Assembly: GCF_023091745.1 (NCBI RefSeq)
Contig: NC_068915.1
Span: 48,666,001 to 48,730,000, forward strand
Direction: 5' to 3'
DNA: 64,000 nt
Source: Budorcas taxicolor
Lineage: Eukaryota; Chordata; Mammalia; Artiodactyla; Bovidae
The notes beneath the pieces are model-generated. The model worked only from the letters and a program-made list of their open reading frames with translations. It did not search any database and was not told where the DNA came from. Shown in pieces: positions 44,610 through 55,994 of the stretch. Made by a program: the position numbers and the translations under genes. The number at the start of each line of letters is the position of its first letter. The first letter of the stretch is position 1.

Positions 44610-44678
44610 ATAATGCAAATAATGGATTTGCATTATTATCTTAGTAAGGATAATAATATATTACTTCTGTGAAGTAAT
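44610..44678. repeat. Three perfect hairpins in tandem, first with inverted octamers
   Basis: Arms ataatgcaaat/atttgcattat (44610-44620, 44626-44636), attattatc/gataataat (44632-44640, 44649-44657) and attacttc/gaagtaat (44660-44667, 44671-44678). The first carries ATGCAAAT and its inverse ATTTGCAT, the consensus octamer of POU-domain factors. Confidence 0.85.
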
Positions 44679-45663
44679 GTCCAGTAGAACTAAGGTAGAT
44701 TATAAAGCTACTATAAAATCCTCACTGAAGACTAGATATCAAATTTTACCCATAGCAAATATTTGGTACATTAAATTTTCAACAGATATCACTAATTGTT
44801 TTCAAATTTCTTACTTGTATAATTGTTTCTCTGCTTTCTCTGAAAAAAAAGTGTTGTTTTCTGTGCCTCTTATGTGTACTACTGATATCCTTAAAAACTG
44901 ATGTAGAAATTTCTTATTATTTTTCAATACACTGTAAGTATTAGCTTGATATAACTGAACAATTTCATGAGAAAAATTGAAAATTACACATTAATTTTTG
45001 CCCAGATGTGAGATTTTAATAGATCTAAGTAAGAAGGAGTTAATCATGGAAAAGCAAAAAAAGAGAAAGTGAGAAAATGAGTCTTCATTCTGGATATGTC
45101 ATCCTCAGTATCCTTAATTGAAATAAAGTTACACTTGAAGAATACTGGAATTGGAGCATTTGAATTTTCAGGTAGAGGATTTTAACTTTCTTAATATAAC
45201 TTTGTATATACCAGGAGCCAAGAATTTGCAATGAGCCTGAACTTGAGAAGACTTTGGTACTGGAATGATAAGAGTGAACAAGTAGATATTTTTCAAAATG
45301 TGCCTTGTGTAAACACCTATTCCTGCCTTCCACGGCATAAGCTCTTTAGGAAAGCTGTCTCTTATAAAAAGACTGGGCTGCCAATTTCTTGGCAAGCTCA
45401 AATCCTAGAAATATCACTATTGATGAATCATTTCTTGCTGAGGAGCCAATCTGAAACAGAAATGGGCATGCAAGCTGCTAACTTTAGGGCAGAGGCTTCT
45501 GAGGTATATAAGCATAGAAGAAGAGAAGAACAGCATGTTTTCACGTTAATTTGGTCTGTAACCTTGGCACTAAAGTGATAATGGAAATCCCATAAAGTGT
45601 GAATGAAGGTCTCCAACCAAGCTAGAGAGGATGTTAGATAATACATCAGTTATAAAACCTCTT

Positions 45664-45667
<4 letters not shown>
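44679..45667. other. Unassigned DNA, about 1 kb
   Basis: No repeat recognised. A plus-strand frame of 115 codons (45231-45578) is open but shows no domain and overlaps open minus-strand frames. Confidence 0.45.

Positions 45668-45710
<43 letters not shown>
45668..45710. repeat. (TA)n microsatellite
   Basis: About 21 uninterrupted AT units followed by CATATATACATACA. A pure self-complementary AT run can extrude as a cruciform. Confidence 0.97.
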
Positions 45711-45716
<6 letters not shown>

Positions 45717-45764
45717 TACATACACTGAGTGTATTATGCCTCATAGCACTTATCCTACTGTTAT

Positions 45765-45935
45765 TGTGGAGTAGCAGGACAAGCATGGATATTGAAGTTA
45801 GATGAGTGGAAGTCAGCAAGTGAGTACAATAGGTAAGTCACTTAACCTTTCTTGCCTTTGGTATTTTTATCTGTAAAATGACTAGATTATTTGAAAGGTC
45901 TCATCAAGCTTCATACAATCTATGGCTCTACATAT
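45765..45935 (+). repeat. MIR SINE
   Basis: Plus-strand MIR: ggtaagtcacttaacctttc, tttatctgtaaaatgactag and aaaggtctcatcaagctt in order. Confidence 0.7.
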
Positions 45936-45962
45936 GTTTAATGATCAGACTCAAAGTACAGT

Positions 45963-46270
45963 AGATATAGCATAATGGAAAGAGAAGTAGATTTATTTCA
46001 ACAGAAAATAGTCCTGGTTTTGAGGTATATGTGTGCATGGTAAGTCGCTTCAGTTATGTCTGACTCTTTGCAACCCTATGGACTGTAACCAGCCAGGCTC
46101 CTCTGTCTATGGGATTCTCCAGGCAAGAATACTGGAGTGGGTTGCTACCCACCCTGCATAGACCTATCTAAATCTATTCCTTTCTTACTTAGTGATCTTG
46201 AACTGGAAACTTAAAATTTATGAGACTGAAACATCTTTTCTTCAAAATAGGCATAAAAATTCTTGGTTGA
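45963..46270 (+). repeat. MIR SINE split by a Bov-A
   Basis: A MIR-family start (ataatggaaagagaagtaga) at 45972 and a continuation after 46150 (ttcttacttagtgatcttga, then ataggcataaaaattc) flank the Bov-A at 46035-46146. Confidence 0.5.
46035..46146 (-). mobile_element. Bov-A SINE monomer inside a MIR
   Basis: A single minus-strand A unit (gtaagtcgcttcagttatgt to atactggagtgggttgc). Confidence 0.87.
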
Positions 46271-46664
46271 AAATGATTTTATTAAAGAAAAAAAATGGAA
46301 GAAAACATAGAGACACACTTTCTGAAGACTATATAAATGTAAGAAATGGGCAGCTATAAATAATATTGGTCATACTGGGTCTTGAATTAAATTGGGTTGC
46401 CTAAATTTAGACCTTTTAATTTTTTAAAAAAGAATACATACTCCTTGTTCCAGGCAATGAAGAACAGACATGACTTTCTTGCGCTTTCTTCCACTGTCAG
46501 GGATATTGCTGTGTGTTAAGATATTAGTATTAAAAGATGGTGGATCCTCTGTTATCCTGAGACCCTGACTGACTAACAATGTCTTCAGCAACCTGAGTTA
46601 GATTGGTAAAATAGTGAGAAGTAAATCTTTCTATGACTATTATGCCACAGGAATTTGGAAGTTA
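46271..46664. other. Unassigned DNA
   Basis: The part at 46500-46640 faintly resembles the end of an old DNA-type repeat. Not assigned. Confidence 0.4.
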
Positions 46665-47288
46665 GGGTTTTCCCCGTTGGTTCAGTGGTAAGGAAACTAC
46701 CTGTCTATGCAGGAGGCACGGGTTCAACCCCTGATCCAAGAAGATCCCACATGCTGTAGAACAACCAAGCCCATGTGCTACAACCACTGAGCCTGTGCTC
46801 TAGAGCCCAGAGTTCAGTTGGTAAAGAATCTGCCTGAAATACAGGAGACCCAGGTTTGATTTCTGGGTCAGGAGGATCCACTGGAGAAGGGATAGACTAC
46901 CCACTCCAGTATTCTTGGGCTTGCCTTGTGGCTCAGCTGGTAAAGAATCTGCCTGCAATGCAGGGGACCTGGGTTCAATGCTTGGGCTGGGAAGATCCCC
47001 TGGAGAAGGGAAAGCCTACCCACTCCAATACTCTGGCCTGGAGAATTCCATGAACTGTGTAGTCCATGGGGATACAAAGAATCAGACACAACTGAGCAAC
47101 TTTCACTCCAGTTGACTTCACTAGAGCCCAGAAGCCACAATTCCTGAGCCCACATGTTGCAAGTACTGAGGCCCATGAGCCCTAGAGCCTGTGCTCCACA
47201 ACAAGAAAAGTCATCACAATAAGAAGCCTGAGCGCCGTAAATGGAGAAAAGCCTGCACAGTGAAGGCCCAGCACAGTCAAAAATAAAT
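46665..47288 (+). mobile_element. CHR-1-type SINE split by a dimeric Bov-tA
   Basis: Left part 46665-46811 (gttttccccgttggttcagt, gtgctacaaccactgagcct, gctctagagcccag). The right part 47121-47288 (agaagccacaattcctgagc, ctccacaacaagaaaagtca, gtcaaaaataaatt) completes the older long tRNA-derived SINE. The duplication ctagagcccaga at 46800-46811 and 47121-47132 shows that the middle is a later insertion. Confidence 0.88.
46812..47120 (+). mobile_element. Dimeric Bov-tA SINE with 12-bp TSD
   Basis: A partial unit (46812-46917, head lacking its first bases, ending ccactccagtattctt) runs directly into a full unit starting gggcttgccttgtggctcag at 46918. The perfect TSD ctagagcccaga on both sides means both units arrived as one insertion. 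Its internal junction is the same as in 771-1037. Confidence 0.94.
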
Positions 47289-48329
47289 TATTGGATAAAC
47301 AAAATTATATTAAAACAACCTTACAGTTAATTTACTTAATGATGAAAGATTGAATTAAAAAATAGAAATTTAGAAGTTAATTTGGCTTTGCAGCATAATA
47401 ACTGAACTTTCCTGAGCAATAGCATCCTTAATACCAGAGAAAAAGCTCTTGGATTTTATTAGCCAGAAGGAAATCATGTGGAGGTAACCTGACCAAGTGT
47501 GGATATTAAGCATGCTTGAACTTCAAGGAACACAAGAACTGACTAGATAGGTAGCAGGAAATTATAGTGGAAGTGGTTCAAAGGACACATTTTAAAGTCA
47601 ATTGGTCCCCAGAGGGGTGTGATTAGTATTGGAATCACCAGAAGCTAAACGAGGTCCATGTCAATAAGCAAGGAAGAACAAACTAGGAAACGTTTCTACC
47701 AAATGGAAATTGTGTTTTTAGAATGTCCCTTTGTGGTGTCTCTTTACTCCAGAAGCTCAATATTCTAAAAAAAAAATTATTCTGGTAACAGAAAATGTCT
47801 TATTCTGGTTCCATTCATATAGACAGGGATTCAAGACAGTCCTCTATCAATGGGAAATGGGACAGTAAAATTTATATATTTTATTATATACTCATATACA
47901 TATAATTTGTATACCTGCTTATGTTAGTCTTTATAACTAACAGCATTCCCACCATAGCTGGGATTTTTATCTCTTCTGTGGATCATAGCATGGATTCACT
48001 AGGTATTTGCTTTGTTTACTCATGAGATGAGTGGATAATTGAATGCAAAGAGCAGGTAGAGAATCAATGGATGAAATGTGGAAACTGGACACTATGTGTT
48101 TGTGGTAAGAAACCTGGTGGCATTTAAATGCTAATTGCGTTAGATACATTGGGAACTGGATTTAGTGCAACAAAATGTATACTAGACCGCATCTGCCCTG
48201 GTTAACACTGGCCTCTCAATATCTTTCCCACTTTAGCCAGAATTATTTCAGGAACTGATAGAGTAGACAAATTATTTTTACACTGTAGGATTTAATAAAC
48301 AGGTTTTTGACCTTGACATTCTCTTTCTC
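47289..48329. other. Unassigned AT-rich DNA, about 1 kb
   Basis: Nothing recognised. Confidence 0.5.
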
Positions 48330-48625
48330 AGCTGCCTCCACTTTGTTCTTTCTCTTATGCAGGTTCTTTCATAAATGTCTCACTCCCATCCCAAAATGCC
48401 TTTATCTGGTAAATTCCTATTCATCTTCTAGCTGCAGAAAGCTTTATTTTCATTCTCCCCGAATTGAATAGTTGACTTTTCTATGTATTTTTCAGTAATC
48501 ATACTTTTCTATCTTTTAAGATTCACTTCTTTAACCTCTAATAATCTGGAAGCATCTATGTATAGCTTGGGGTTCTTAGTAATACAGATAAAATGACTGG
48601 ATAAATAAATCAATAAAACCAAAAT
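48330..48625 (+). repeat. L2 LINE fragment
   Basis: ctcactcccatcccaaaatg, atctggtaaattcctattca and ccttctag-type blocks, ending ggataaataaatcaataaa, follow the L2 3' end in order. Confidence 0.5.
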
Positions 48626-49140
48626 CCCCTAATATTTTAAATTCAGGGACTGTCAATTTTGTTTTCTTTAATAGATTCATTTACCCAATTTCATTTTGAA
48701 TGAAGAACACGGGGGTTCTATAATGCCCTCAAAATAAGGAAATATATCTCTACGTTTGCCCTGCAAGTGAATATACAGAAAGACTCGGCATTTTAAATAG
48801 TTTCTTTAGAACTTACATAGAGTTTGAGGTTCTTAGGATCATACATGTATCCTTGGTGAAGTTATGTAGATTGGAAATGATTTTTTCCTGGTATCTACAC
48901 AACTCTGCAGTTTGTAAACCTAACCAGTGGGGAGCCACAAGAAACAGTGAGATGGGAATAATCAAAAAGTATATCAGGGTGATGTTTTTCTGGTATGAAT
49001 AATGGTAGCAGATCTGTATTTGAAAAATATACACAGAGGTCAAACCTTTCTGGACCATGTAATGAAAGATGACAGAATTATATCCTTAATCTTAGATAAC
49101 AGTAATGCAATAACAAAATAAATGTGCATGTGTTTACAGT
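48626..49140. other. Unassigned AT-rich DNA
   Basis: Nothing recognised. It ends at the target site of the young L1. Confidence 0.5.
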
Positions 49141-49963
49141 ATAAAGTAGTCAGAGGTGGAGAAAAGGGAACCCTCTTGCACTGTTGGTGGGAATGCAAAC
49201 TAGTACAGCCACTATGGAGAACAGTGTGGAGATTCCTTAAAAAATTGCAAATAGAACTGCCTTATGACCCAGCAATCCCACTGCTGGGCAAACACACTGA
49301 GGAAACCAGAATAGAAAGAGACACATGTACCCCAGTGTCCATATCAGCACTGTTTATAATAGCCAGGACATGGAAACAACCTAGATGTCCATCAGCAGAT
49401 GAATGGATAAGAAAGCGGTGGTACATATACACAATGGAGTATTACTCAGCCATTAAAAATAATACATTTGAATCAGTTCTAATGAGATGGATGAAACTGG
49501 AGCTGATTATACAGAGTGAAGTAAGCCAGAAAGAAAAATACCAATACAGTATACTAACACATATATATGGAATTTAGAAAGATGGTAATGATGACCCTGT
49601 ATGCAAGACAGCAAAAGAGACACAGATGTGTACAGCAGACTTTTGGACTCTGAGGGAGAGGGAGAGGGTGGGATGATTTGGGAGAATGGCATTGAAACAT
49701 GTATACTATCATGTAAGAAACGAATCACCAGTCTATGTTCGATGCAGGATACAGGATGCTTGGGGCTGGTGCACAGAGGGGTGGTGTGGGGTGGGAGGTG
49801 GGAGGGGAGTTCATGTTTGGGAACTCATGTACACCCGTGGTGGATTTGTGTCGATGTATGACAAAACCAATACAGTATTGTAAAGTGAAATAAAGTAAAA
49901 ATAAAAATTTTAAAAAAAGGAAAAAAAAATAAATTAAATGACAAAAAAAATAAAGTAGTCAGA
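49141..49963 (+). mobile_element. Young 5'-truncated L1 with 14-bp TSD
   Basis: Perfect TSD ataaagtagtcaga at 49141-49154 and 49950-49963. The body (49155-49949) holds the ORF2 C-terminus, the 3' UTR (with a G-rich section near 49768-49812), the ruminant L1 tail block and an A-rich tail. The intact TSD and open C-terminal frame mark it as the most recent L1 event in the window. Confidence 0.96.
49156..49577 (+). pseudogene. L1 ORF2 C-terminal fragment, frame open
   Basis: About 140 residues open to a stop at 49575-49577: GEKGTLLHCWWECKLVQPLW (the cysteine-containing C-terminal region), DPAIPLLGKHTE, DTCTPVSISALF, WIRKRWYIYTMEYYSAIKN and the final LILTHIYGI-like end. In intact L1 this part helps bind the element RNA. 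The endonuclease and reverse transcriptase are absent because of 5' truncation, so it cannot act alone. Frame codons upstream of 49155 belong to flanking DNA. Confidence 0.95.
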
Positions 49964-50294
49964 AGAGTATGTTCAATGCATTGACATTGTGCTAATTAAT
50001 ATTGAAAATTATAGAAAAAGAAAAGTAGGAAAATGGTAAATGGAAATTTTCCAAATAGAATTTCTTAAGATGTCTTTATATCTTTTTGCAGAAGTTTCTA
50101 AAGATGGCTTTTGAAAATTCTACTTAAAACACTGCTATCAACAGGTAAGGGCAGAATGAATATGCAATGTCTGTAAAAGAGTAGTTGTATCACATATAAA
50201 CAGATGCAATCAATTTTAAATCACTGCTCGGTAACTGCCCAAAGAATCAAATATAATATAATTGAGAATGTAGTAGATTTTAAAAAATGTTACA
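49964..50294. other. Unassigned AT-rich DNA
   Basis: Nothing recognised. Confidence 0.5.
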
Positions 50295-50450
50295 TATAAT
50301 ACATGAGTTTCAATCCTGACTCAGACAAGTTAAGTACCTTTTTATGTTCCAATTACTTCATTTATAAAAAGAGGGAAAATGATAGCAGTTACCCCTTAGG
50401 TTTTTCGTAGGGATAAAGCAAATTAGTACTTGTCCTCATTATAGAATTGA
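50295..50450 (+). repeat. MIR SINE fragment
   Basis: tttcaatcctgactcagaca, agttaagtacctttt and ataaaaagagggaaaatgat follow plus-strand MIR order. Confidence 0.6.
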
Positions 50451-50667
50451 GTGTATGCCAATGATAACACACACAATGATCATCTTACTGCAAGTATTAG
50501 TAAAGAAGTATCATTCTGGAGATCTGTATTCAACAATACTCAAAGGAGTTGTATTTCATTTATTGCTAATGCACAAGCTTATTTAGGATTCTGACCTTTA
50601 AGAGATTGGGTACTTCTTCATTATATATTCCTTAAGACGTTATTCTGAGGATAATAGTTTAACATTT

Positions 50668-50890
50668 GTTTTGTAGTTACCATATGTCAGATGGTGTATT
50701 AATGTCTTGAATTATGAAACAAATAAATACATAACTAAAACAGAAGTACCCAGATCATCCTCATTTTAAGTTTATGGAAAGTGAAATATAAAGAGGTGAA
50801 TGACTGTTTCAAGTCAAGCAATATGATCAGAGGCAGCATTTCAACTCATACATTTGAAATCCATGTTCTTAATCTTCACATATCATTTTT
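50668..50890 (-). repeat. MIR SINE
   Basis: Antisense MIR order: ccatatgtcagatggtgtat, atcatcctcattttaag, aaagaggtgaatgactgttt, then a ttcttaatcttcac end. Confidence 0.6.
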
Positions 50891-51534
50891 TGCCTCCTAG
50901 AGAAAATCTTTCTCTCTTCCTCAGTCTTTCTCTTCCTCGTCCTCTTCTTTTTTTTTCTTCCTTTTTCTCTCTCTCCTCCTTATTTTTATCTCTAGTGCTG
51001 GCTCTCTTTTAAAAATTAAGAAGTGCAGTAACTTATTAATAAAACTCATCAGAAAAAATTAATTTTCAAATGATTAAACATGAAAAACTATTCCACTCTG
51101 TACAGAAATACTTAGCTGTAACATTTATCTATTCATAAAAGATTGATTTTGTCCCTACTGTGAGTCAGGTTATGTTCTATGTGATAGAGATAAAATGGTG
51201 AAGGATAGATGGGAGCTTTTATTCTAGTACTTTAAACAAAAATATTAACTAAAACTGAGTCAGATGCTGATAATTGCTGTGGAAAAAGTTATAGGGAAAA
51301 GGTGTTAGGGAATATGTGAGTGTGTGTGAGAGAGAGAAGAAGTGATGTACATTGTTAAACATATGTATGAACCAGGAAAAGCCTCAGCAAGATGATGGCA
51401 TTTGGGTGAAGAACTGAACAGAGAGCATACGAAAACCAGGGGAAGAGAATTCCGGTAAGGTGGGGACGGGAATTACAAAGCCCTGGAGCAGGTGAATATT
51501 TCTGATGTTTGGAAGAAGTGCATGTGGTTGGGTG
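50891..51534. other. Polypyrimidine tract and unassigned DNA
   Basis: A strongly biased C/T tract lies at 50905-50985. The part near 51125-51260 faintly resembles an old repeat of the cctactgtgagtcagg type. No exon recognised. Confidence 0.5.
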
Positions 51535-51735
51535 GTTGTTGTTTAGGCGCTAAGTAGTATCTGACTTTTTTGTGATCCCTAAGACTACAGGCCACAGGGC
51601 TCCTCTGTGCATGGTATTCTTCAGGCAAAAATACTGAAAAGGGTAGCCATTTCCTTCCGCAGGGAACACCCATTTCCTACACTGGCAGGCAGATTCTGGG
51701 CAAATTCTTTACCACTGAACCACCAAGGAAGCTCT
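51535..51735 (-). mobile_element. Bov-tA SINE, diverged
   Basis: Minus-strand: gttgttgtttaggcgctaag, ggctcctctgtgcatggtat, then head remnant ccactgaaccaccaaggaag. A deletion shortens the central part. Confidence 0.8.
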
Positions 51736-52100
51736 TGGTGGAAGGGAACAGGGCATGAGGGTAGTATCATACAGAGGCAGGAGTTTGCAGGCCATTTTAG
51801 GGACTTGAGAGGTCTCACTTGGATCAGACAACTAACTTTTGAATGATTGTTAACATAAGAGGGACACAAACTAATTCAATTTATCTTATCTGTATCACTT
51901 CCCAGTGTTGGGTGGGAAAGAGACTGTGGAAGATCAAGGGTAGAAGCAGGGATGCTAGTGGACTAGGGCAAAATTCCTGAAAAGACTTAACAGTGTCTAG
52001 GTCAGATAAACAGAGTGACAAATTAGATTCTGAATACAAGCCCAAAGTAAGGCTGAGAGTTACTTACTGGGACATTATCAATACCCCCACACACAAATTT
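51736..52100. other. Unassigned DNA
   Basis: Nothing recognised. Confidence 0.5.
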
Positions 52101-52309
52101 GGGGCTTCCCAGGTGGCACAGTGTTAAAGATCTGCTTGCCAATGCAAGAGACAGGAGATGCCAGTTCAATCCCTGAGTAGAGAAGATACCCTGGAATAGG
52201 AAATGGCAACCCACTCCAGTATTTCTTGCCTGGAAAATTCCTTGGACAGAAAAGCCTGGTGGGCTACAATCCAAGGGGTCACAAAGAGCTGGACATAACT
52301 GAGTGCCCT
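52101..52309 (+). mobile_element. Bov-tA SINE
   Basis: ggggcttcccaggtggcaca head, A unit, gagctggacataactgagtg tail. Confidence 0.91.
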
Positions 52310-52630
52310 CCCAATTATTGTAGCTCCTGCAGTTGTGCAGATTAACTCTGTGGGCAACAAAAACAGGGAGCAGAGTATGGGTCACATGGTGAGCAGTTTT
52401 TCAATGATAACCGAATTTAAACTTTATTTTTGAGAAGTTTTGCAGCCATGATTTTAAATGAATTATTCTTTCTATAGTGTGGGTACCATCTGTAATGATA
52501 ATATTCCACTAAAAAAATGTAGGATCTAAGGAATGGGGAAAAAGAATGGTAGACTGAGGAGACAAGGGGGTATCATATAGAAATAAAGAAAGGGTAATGG
52601 TGTCCAGACTTTGGACCTCAAAGTATATAT
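52310..52630. other. Unassigned DNA
   Basis: Nothing recognised. Confidence 0.5.
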
Positions 52631-53076
52631 CAGTTCAGTTCAGTTCAGTCGCTCAGTCGTGTCCGACTCTTTGCGACCCCATGGATTGCAGCACGCCAGG
52701 CCTCCCTGTCCATCACCAACTCCCGGAGTTCCCTCAGACTCACTTCCATCGAGTCCGTGATGCCATCCAGCCATCTCATCCTCTGTCGTCCCCTTCTCCT
52801 CCTGCCCCCAATCCTTCCCAGCATCAGAGTCTTTTCCAATGATTCAACTCTTTACATGAGGTAGCCAAAGTACTGGAGTTTCAGCTTTAGCATCATTCCT
52901 TCCAAAGAAAGCCCAGGGCTGATCTCCTTCAGAATTAATTGGTTGGATCTCCTTGCAGTTCAAGGGACTCTCAAGAGTCTTCCCCAACACCACAGTTCCA
53001 AAGCATCAATTCTTCGGCACTCAGCCTTCTTCACAGTCCAACTCTCACATCCATACATGATCACAGGAAAAACCAT

Positions 53077-53078
<2 letters not shown>
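52631..53078 (-). mobile_element. BovB LINE 3' end, 5'-truncated at a microsatellite
   Basis: Minus-strand, cagttcagttcagttcag tail. Truncated after ggaaaaaccatag at 53078, where a TG/TA repeat begins. The C-terminal frame 52839-52645 (GRRRRGRQRMRWLDG...HGVAKSRTRLSD) is intact. Confidence 0.95.

Positions 53079-53107
<29 letters not shown>
53079..53107. repeat. (TG)n(TA)n microsatellite
   Basis: About 6 TG units followed by about 8 TA units, abutting the truncated BovB end. The left flank of the BovB (gtatatat, 52623-52630) resembles its TA part. Confidence 0.95.
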
Positions 53108-54330
53108 TTCCAAAGTTAGTAGTGACAAAGGGATCTATACAGAGGTGTTAGGAGTATTAGCTGTGGAATGGATGAGAACACGGATAACTCACTGGTAATT
53201 AGTGATTCTTTATCCCAGTAGATCAGGCTTCTGCAGGGTGATATGATTCTTAGTATCCTCCTTTAAAACATATATAAAGAATTAAAAGTACAAAGTGAGG
53301 TTCAGAGTCTTGCAAATGGCTTGTACAAGTGAGAGGCCCAGAAAATTAAGCTTTATTACCATTAGTGTAAATCTACTACTAAATATAGAATTTTCATATG
53401 GAACACATTTTATTTGCATTTATTCCTAATAGACTTCACTAAACATCAATCTATAAAAATAATAAAACAGGAATTTCTTTAATTAAAAAAATTGTAAACT
53501 GTAAAGTATATATCCCAAGTTGTTCTCAAGCTGCCCCCTGAGGCTCTGAATAAAAATATGTTTAAAAAAAAAAAAAACATATTCTGAAAGAAGAGCATGT
53601 AATTATGATTTTTTAAACATCTCTATTATTGTTTTAAACTGAATGTTTCAATGGTTGTTCCAAATACTTATTAAAAACTCAGGGAACATTTATCTCTGGA
53701 CAGCTGTTTAGAAAATTAAATATAAATCTAAAGCAATCTAAAAACTGGAAAAGAAGTTAGAATTTAATCTTTTAAGAAATGATGAGGAAACTAATACTTT
53801 TTGATAAAAGAGGAGACAAGAGCAGGCTGTTTTTACTTGATCAAGTCCCAGATGCAATACTTTACCTAGTGTGCAGCAAACCCCGGAATTAGGAAGGCTG
53901 TATTTCCTAGCAATTAAAACCCTCTCATTCCCATAAACTCCTACCACTGCCAATATCTAACCTGCACATTTTTTGTTTGAATTAAAGGAATAGAAACTCT
54001 ATCTTTTTCAAAATCAATTTTTATTTCCCCACGAGTGTTCAACTTTCCAGTTTTTATAGTCCCATTATTTTTCTAAATTCTTGTTTTCCACATATCCAAG
54101 TTTTTCCCCCTTCTTTTGGATTCTAAAAAGGAATTAAATGAATGTTTTTAATGATTATTAGGGAACAAGTTTAAATTTCTTTAGGGGTCATTCTAAGTTA
54201 GAGTTCAGTGGAAAATAGGGAAAATCAAAACTCTTCTTTGGCCCCTTTAGGTTCACCCTCCAAGAGGACTATTAATCTGGAATAGAACAGCCTCCTCTGC
54301 TGTTATTCCAGCCAGATTCTTTATGATTCA
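53108..54330. other. Unassigned AT-rich DNA, about 1.2 kb
   Basis: Contains an A run near 53561-53575. No repeat family or exon recognised. Confidence 0.5.
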
Positions 54331-54717
54331 CTTCAGTTCAGCTCAGTTCAGTGGCTCAGTCATGTCCAACACCTTGCGACCCCACGGACCACAGCACTCC
54401 AGTCCTCCCTGTCCATCACCAACTCTAGGAGCTTACTCAAACTCATGCCCATTGAGTTGGTGATGTCATCCAACCATCTCATCTTCTGTTGTCCATTTCT
54501 CCTCCCACATTCAATCTTTCCCAGCATGAGGATCTTTTCAAATGAGTCAGTTATTCACATCAGGTGGCCAAAGTATTGGAGGTTCAGCTTCAGCTTCAGT
54601 CCTTCCAATAAATATTCAGGACTGATTTCCTTTAGGAGGGACTGGTTGGATCTCCTTGCAGTCCAAAGGACTCTCAAGAGTCTTCTCCAACACCACAGTT
54701 CAAAAGCATCAATCCTT
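54331..54717 (-). mobile_element. BovB LINE 3' end, short
   Basis: Minus-strand with a partly mutated tail (ttcagttcagctcagttcag). Truncated after agcatcaatccttg at 54717. Confidence 0.93.
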
Positions 54718-55349
54718 GTGATTACTTTTAATAATTGGGTTGACCTACTATGCTGTATGTGTCTGTGTGTGTGTGAGTAGACACACAGTAATGTCTGACT
54801 CTTTGTAACTTAGTGCATAAGTAGACATACTCATCTTTGAATTTAGGACAAGTAAAGAAAATATATCATGTGTCCTGGTTTATTTCTTAACCATTAAGGA
54901 TTAATATTAATTGAGTAAATTATTCTCCTAATGTATTCAACAAAAATCTCTGGGTCTTGCAGTAAAGCTTGGAGCTAAATCTCGAGGTAGTAATTACATG
55001 TCATTTTACCAGGTACTGCCTTGGAAGGATCAATTATCATATTAAAATCTATTCTTCAGTGTATTTTACATTTTGTAGCCAATAGCCTAAAAGGTACCTA
55101 CCTTTACCCTCTTTCCAAACAGAGGTTATTAATTTGAAATCTAACCATAAAAGTGTAACTTTTCATTTAATTGAGCAGCAGTGGAAGATATTTGCCAGAA
55201 TCTATCATCTAGCACCAAACTAACAAGGGCAGGTGAGCAATTTACTCTCCCTGTGAATTATGGAAAACAAAAATAAAACAGGATTTAGTAAACACAGCCA
55301 GTCATTGCTGTATTAACTAAACAAGCATTGCAGTTCGCTTTGGATGTAT
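54718..55349. other. Unassigned AT-rich DNA
   Basis: A short TG run at 54756-54774. Nothing else recognised. Confidence 0.5.
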
Positions 55350-55625
55350 AACAAACTACCCCCCTCCAGTATAATGATTTAAAATAGTAACAGTGTTATT
55401 TAGCTCATACTTTCAAGGATTGTCTTGATATTCTCATGATCTAAGCCAGTTCTGCTGGTCATGCTGGTCTCTCTCACATAAGCATGGTCAGCTGTCAGGC
55501 TGGCTGGTTGTTAGATCTCACAGCACCTCAGTCACATGACTGACAAGCCAGGAATAGTGGATCTGCAGGTGGGATGGTTCATCAAAACTACAGGTGGTCT
55601 CTCAACCTCCAATGAGCTAAGTCTG
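55350..55625 (+). repeat. Possible ancient DNA-type repeat
   Basis: acaaactacccccctccagt, agtaacagtgttatttagct and gttctgctggtcatgctggt resemble an old mammalian repeat of the aacaaactaccccaaaac type. Family unassigned. Confidence 0.4.
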
Positions 55626-55668
55626 CTTTGGTTACATAACTGTTTTGCTTTTAGTCACCCACATGTTT

Positions 55669-55884
55669 GCTAAGTCACTTCAGTCGTGTCTGACTCTGTG
55701 CCACTCTTATAGACTGCCGCCTGCCAGAATCATTTGTCCATGAAATTCCCCAGGCAAGAACACTGGAGTGGTTGCCATTTCCTACTCCAGGGAATCTTCC
55801 CAACCCAGGTATCAAACCTGCATTCCTTAGGTCTACCTTCATTGGCAGGCCGGATCTTTACCGCTAGCACCACCTGGAAAGCCC
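55669..55884 (-). mobile_element. Bov-tA SINE
   Basis: Minus-strand: gctaagtcacttcagtcgtg to ctagcaccacctggaaagcc. Immediately followed by a Bov-A. Confidence 0.9.
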
Positions 55885-55885
55885 A

Positions 55886-55994
55886 GTCAGTTATTTGTGT
55901 CCAACTCTTTATGACCCAATTGACTATAGGCCACTGGCCTCTGCCATCCCTTTCTAGGCAAGAATACTGGAGTGGGTTGCCATTTCCTTCCCTA
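55886..55994 (-). mobile_element. Bov-A SINE monomer
   Basis: A single minus-strand A unit (tcagttatttgtgtccaact to ggagtgggttgccatttcct) abutting the head of the preceding Bov-tA. Confidence 0.85.

Noticed and set aside
45231..45578. Open plus-strand frame of 115 codons in non-repeat DNA, possible small gene
   Set aside because: No recognisable domain, overlapping open frames on the minus strand, no promoter or splice context seen.
54785..54812. Short block like the start of a Bov-A unit (gtctgactctttgtaact)
   Set aside because: Fewer than 30 bp match, with no continuation into an A unit.
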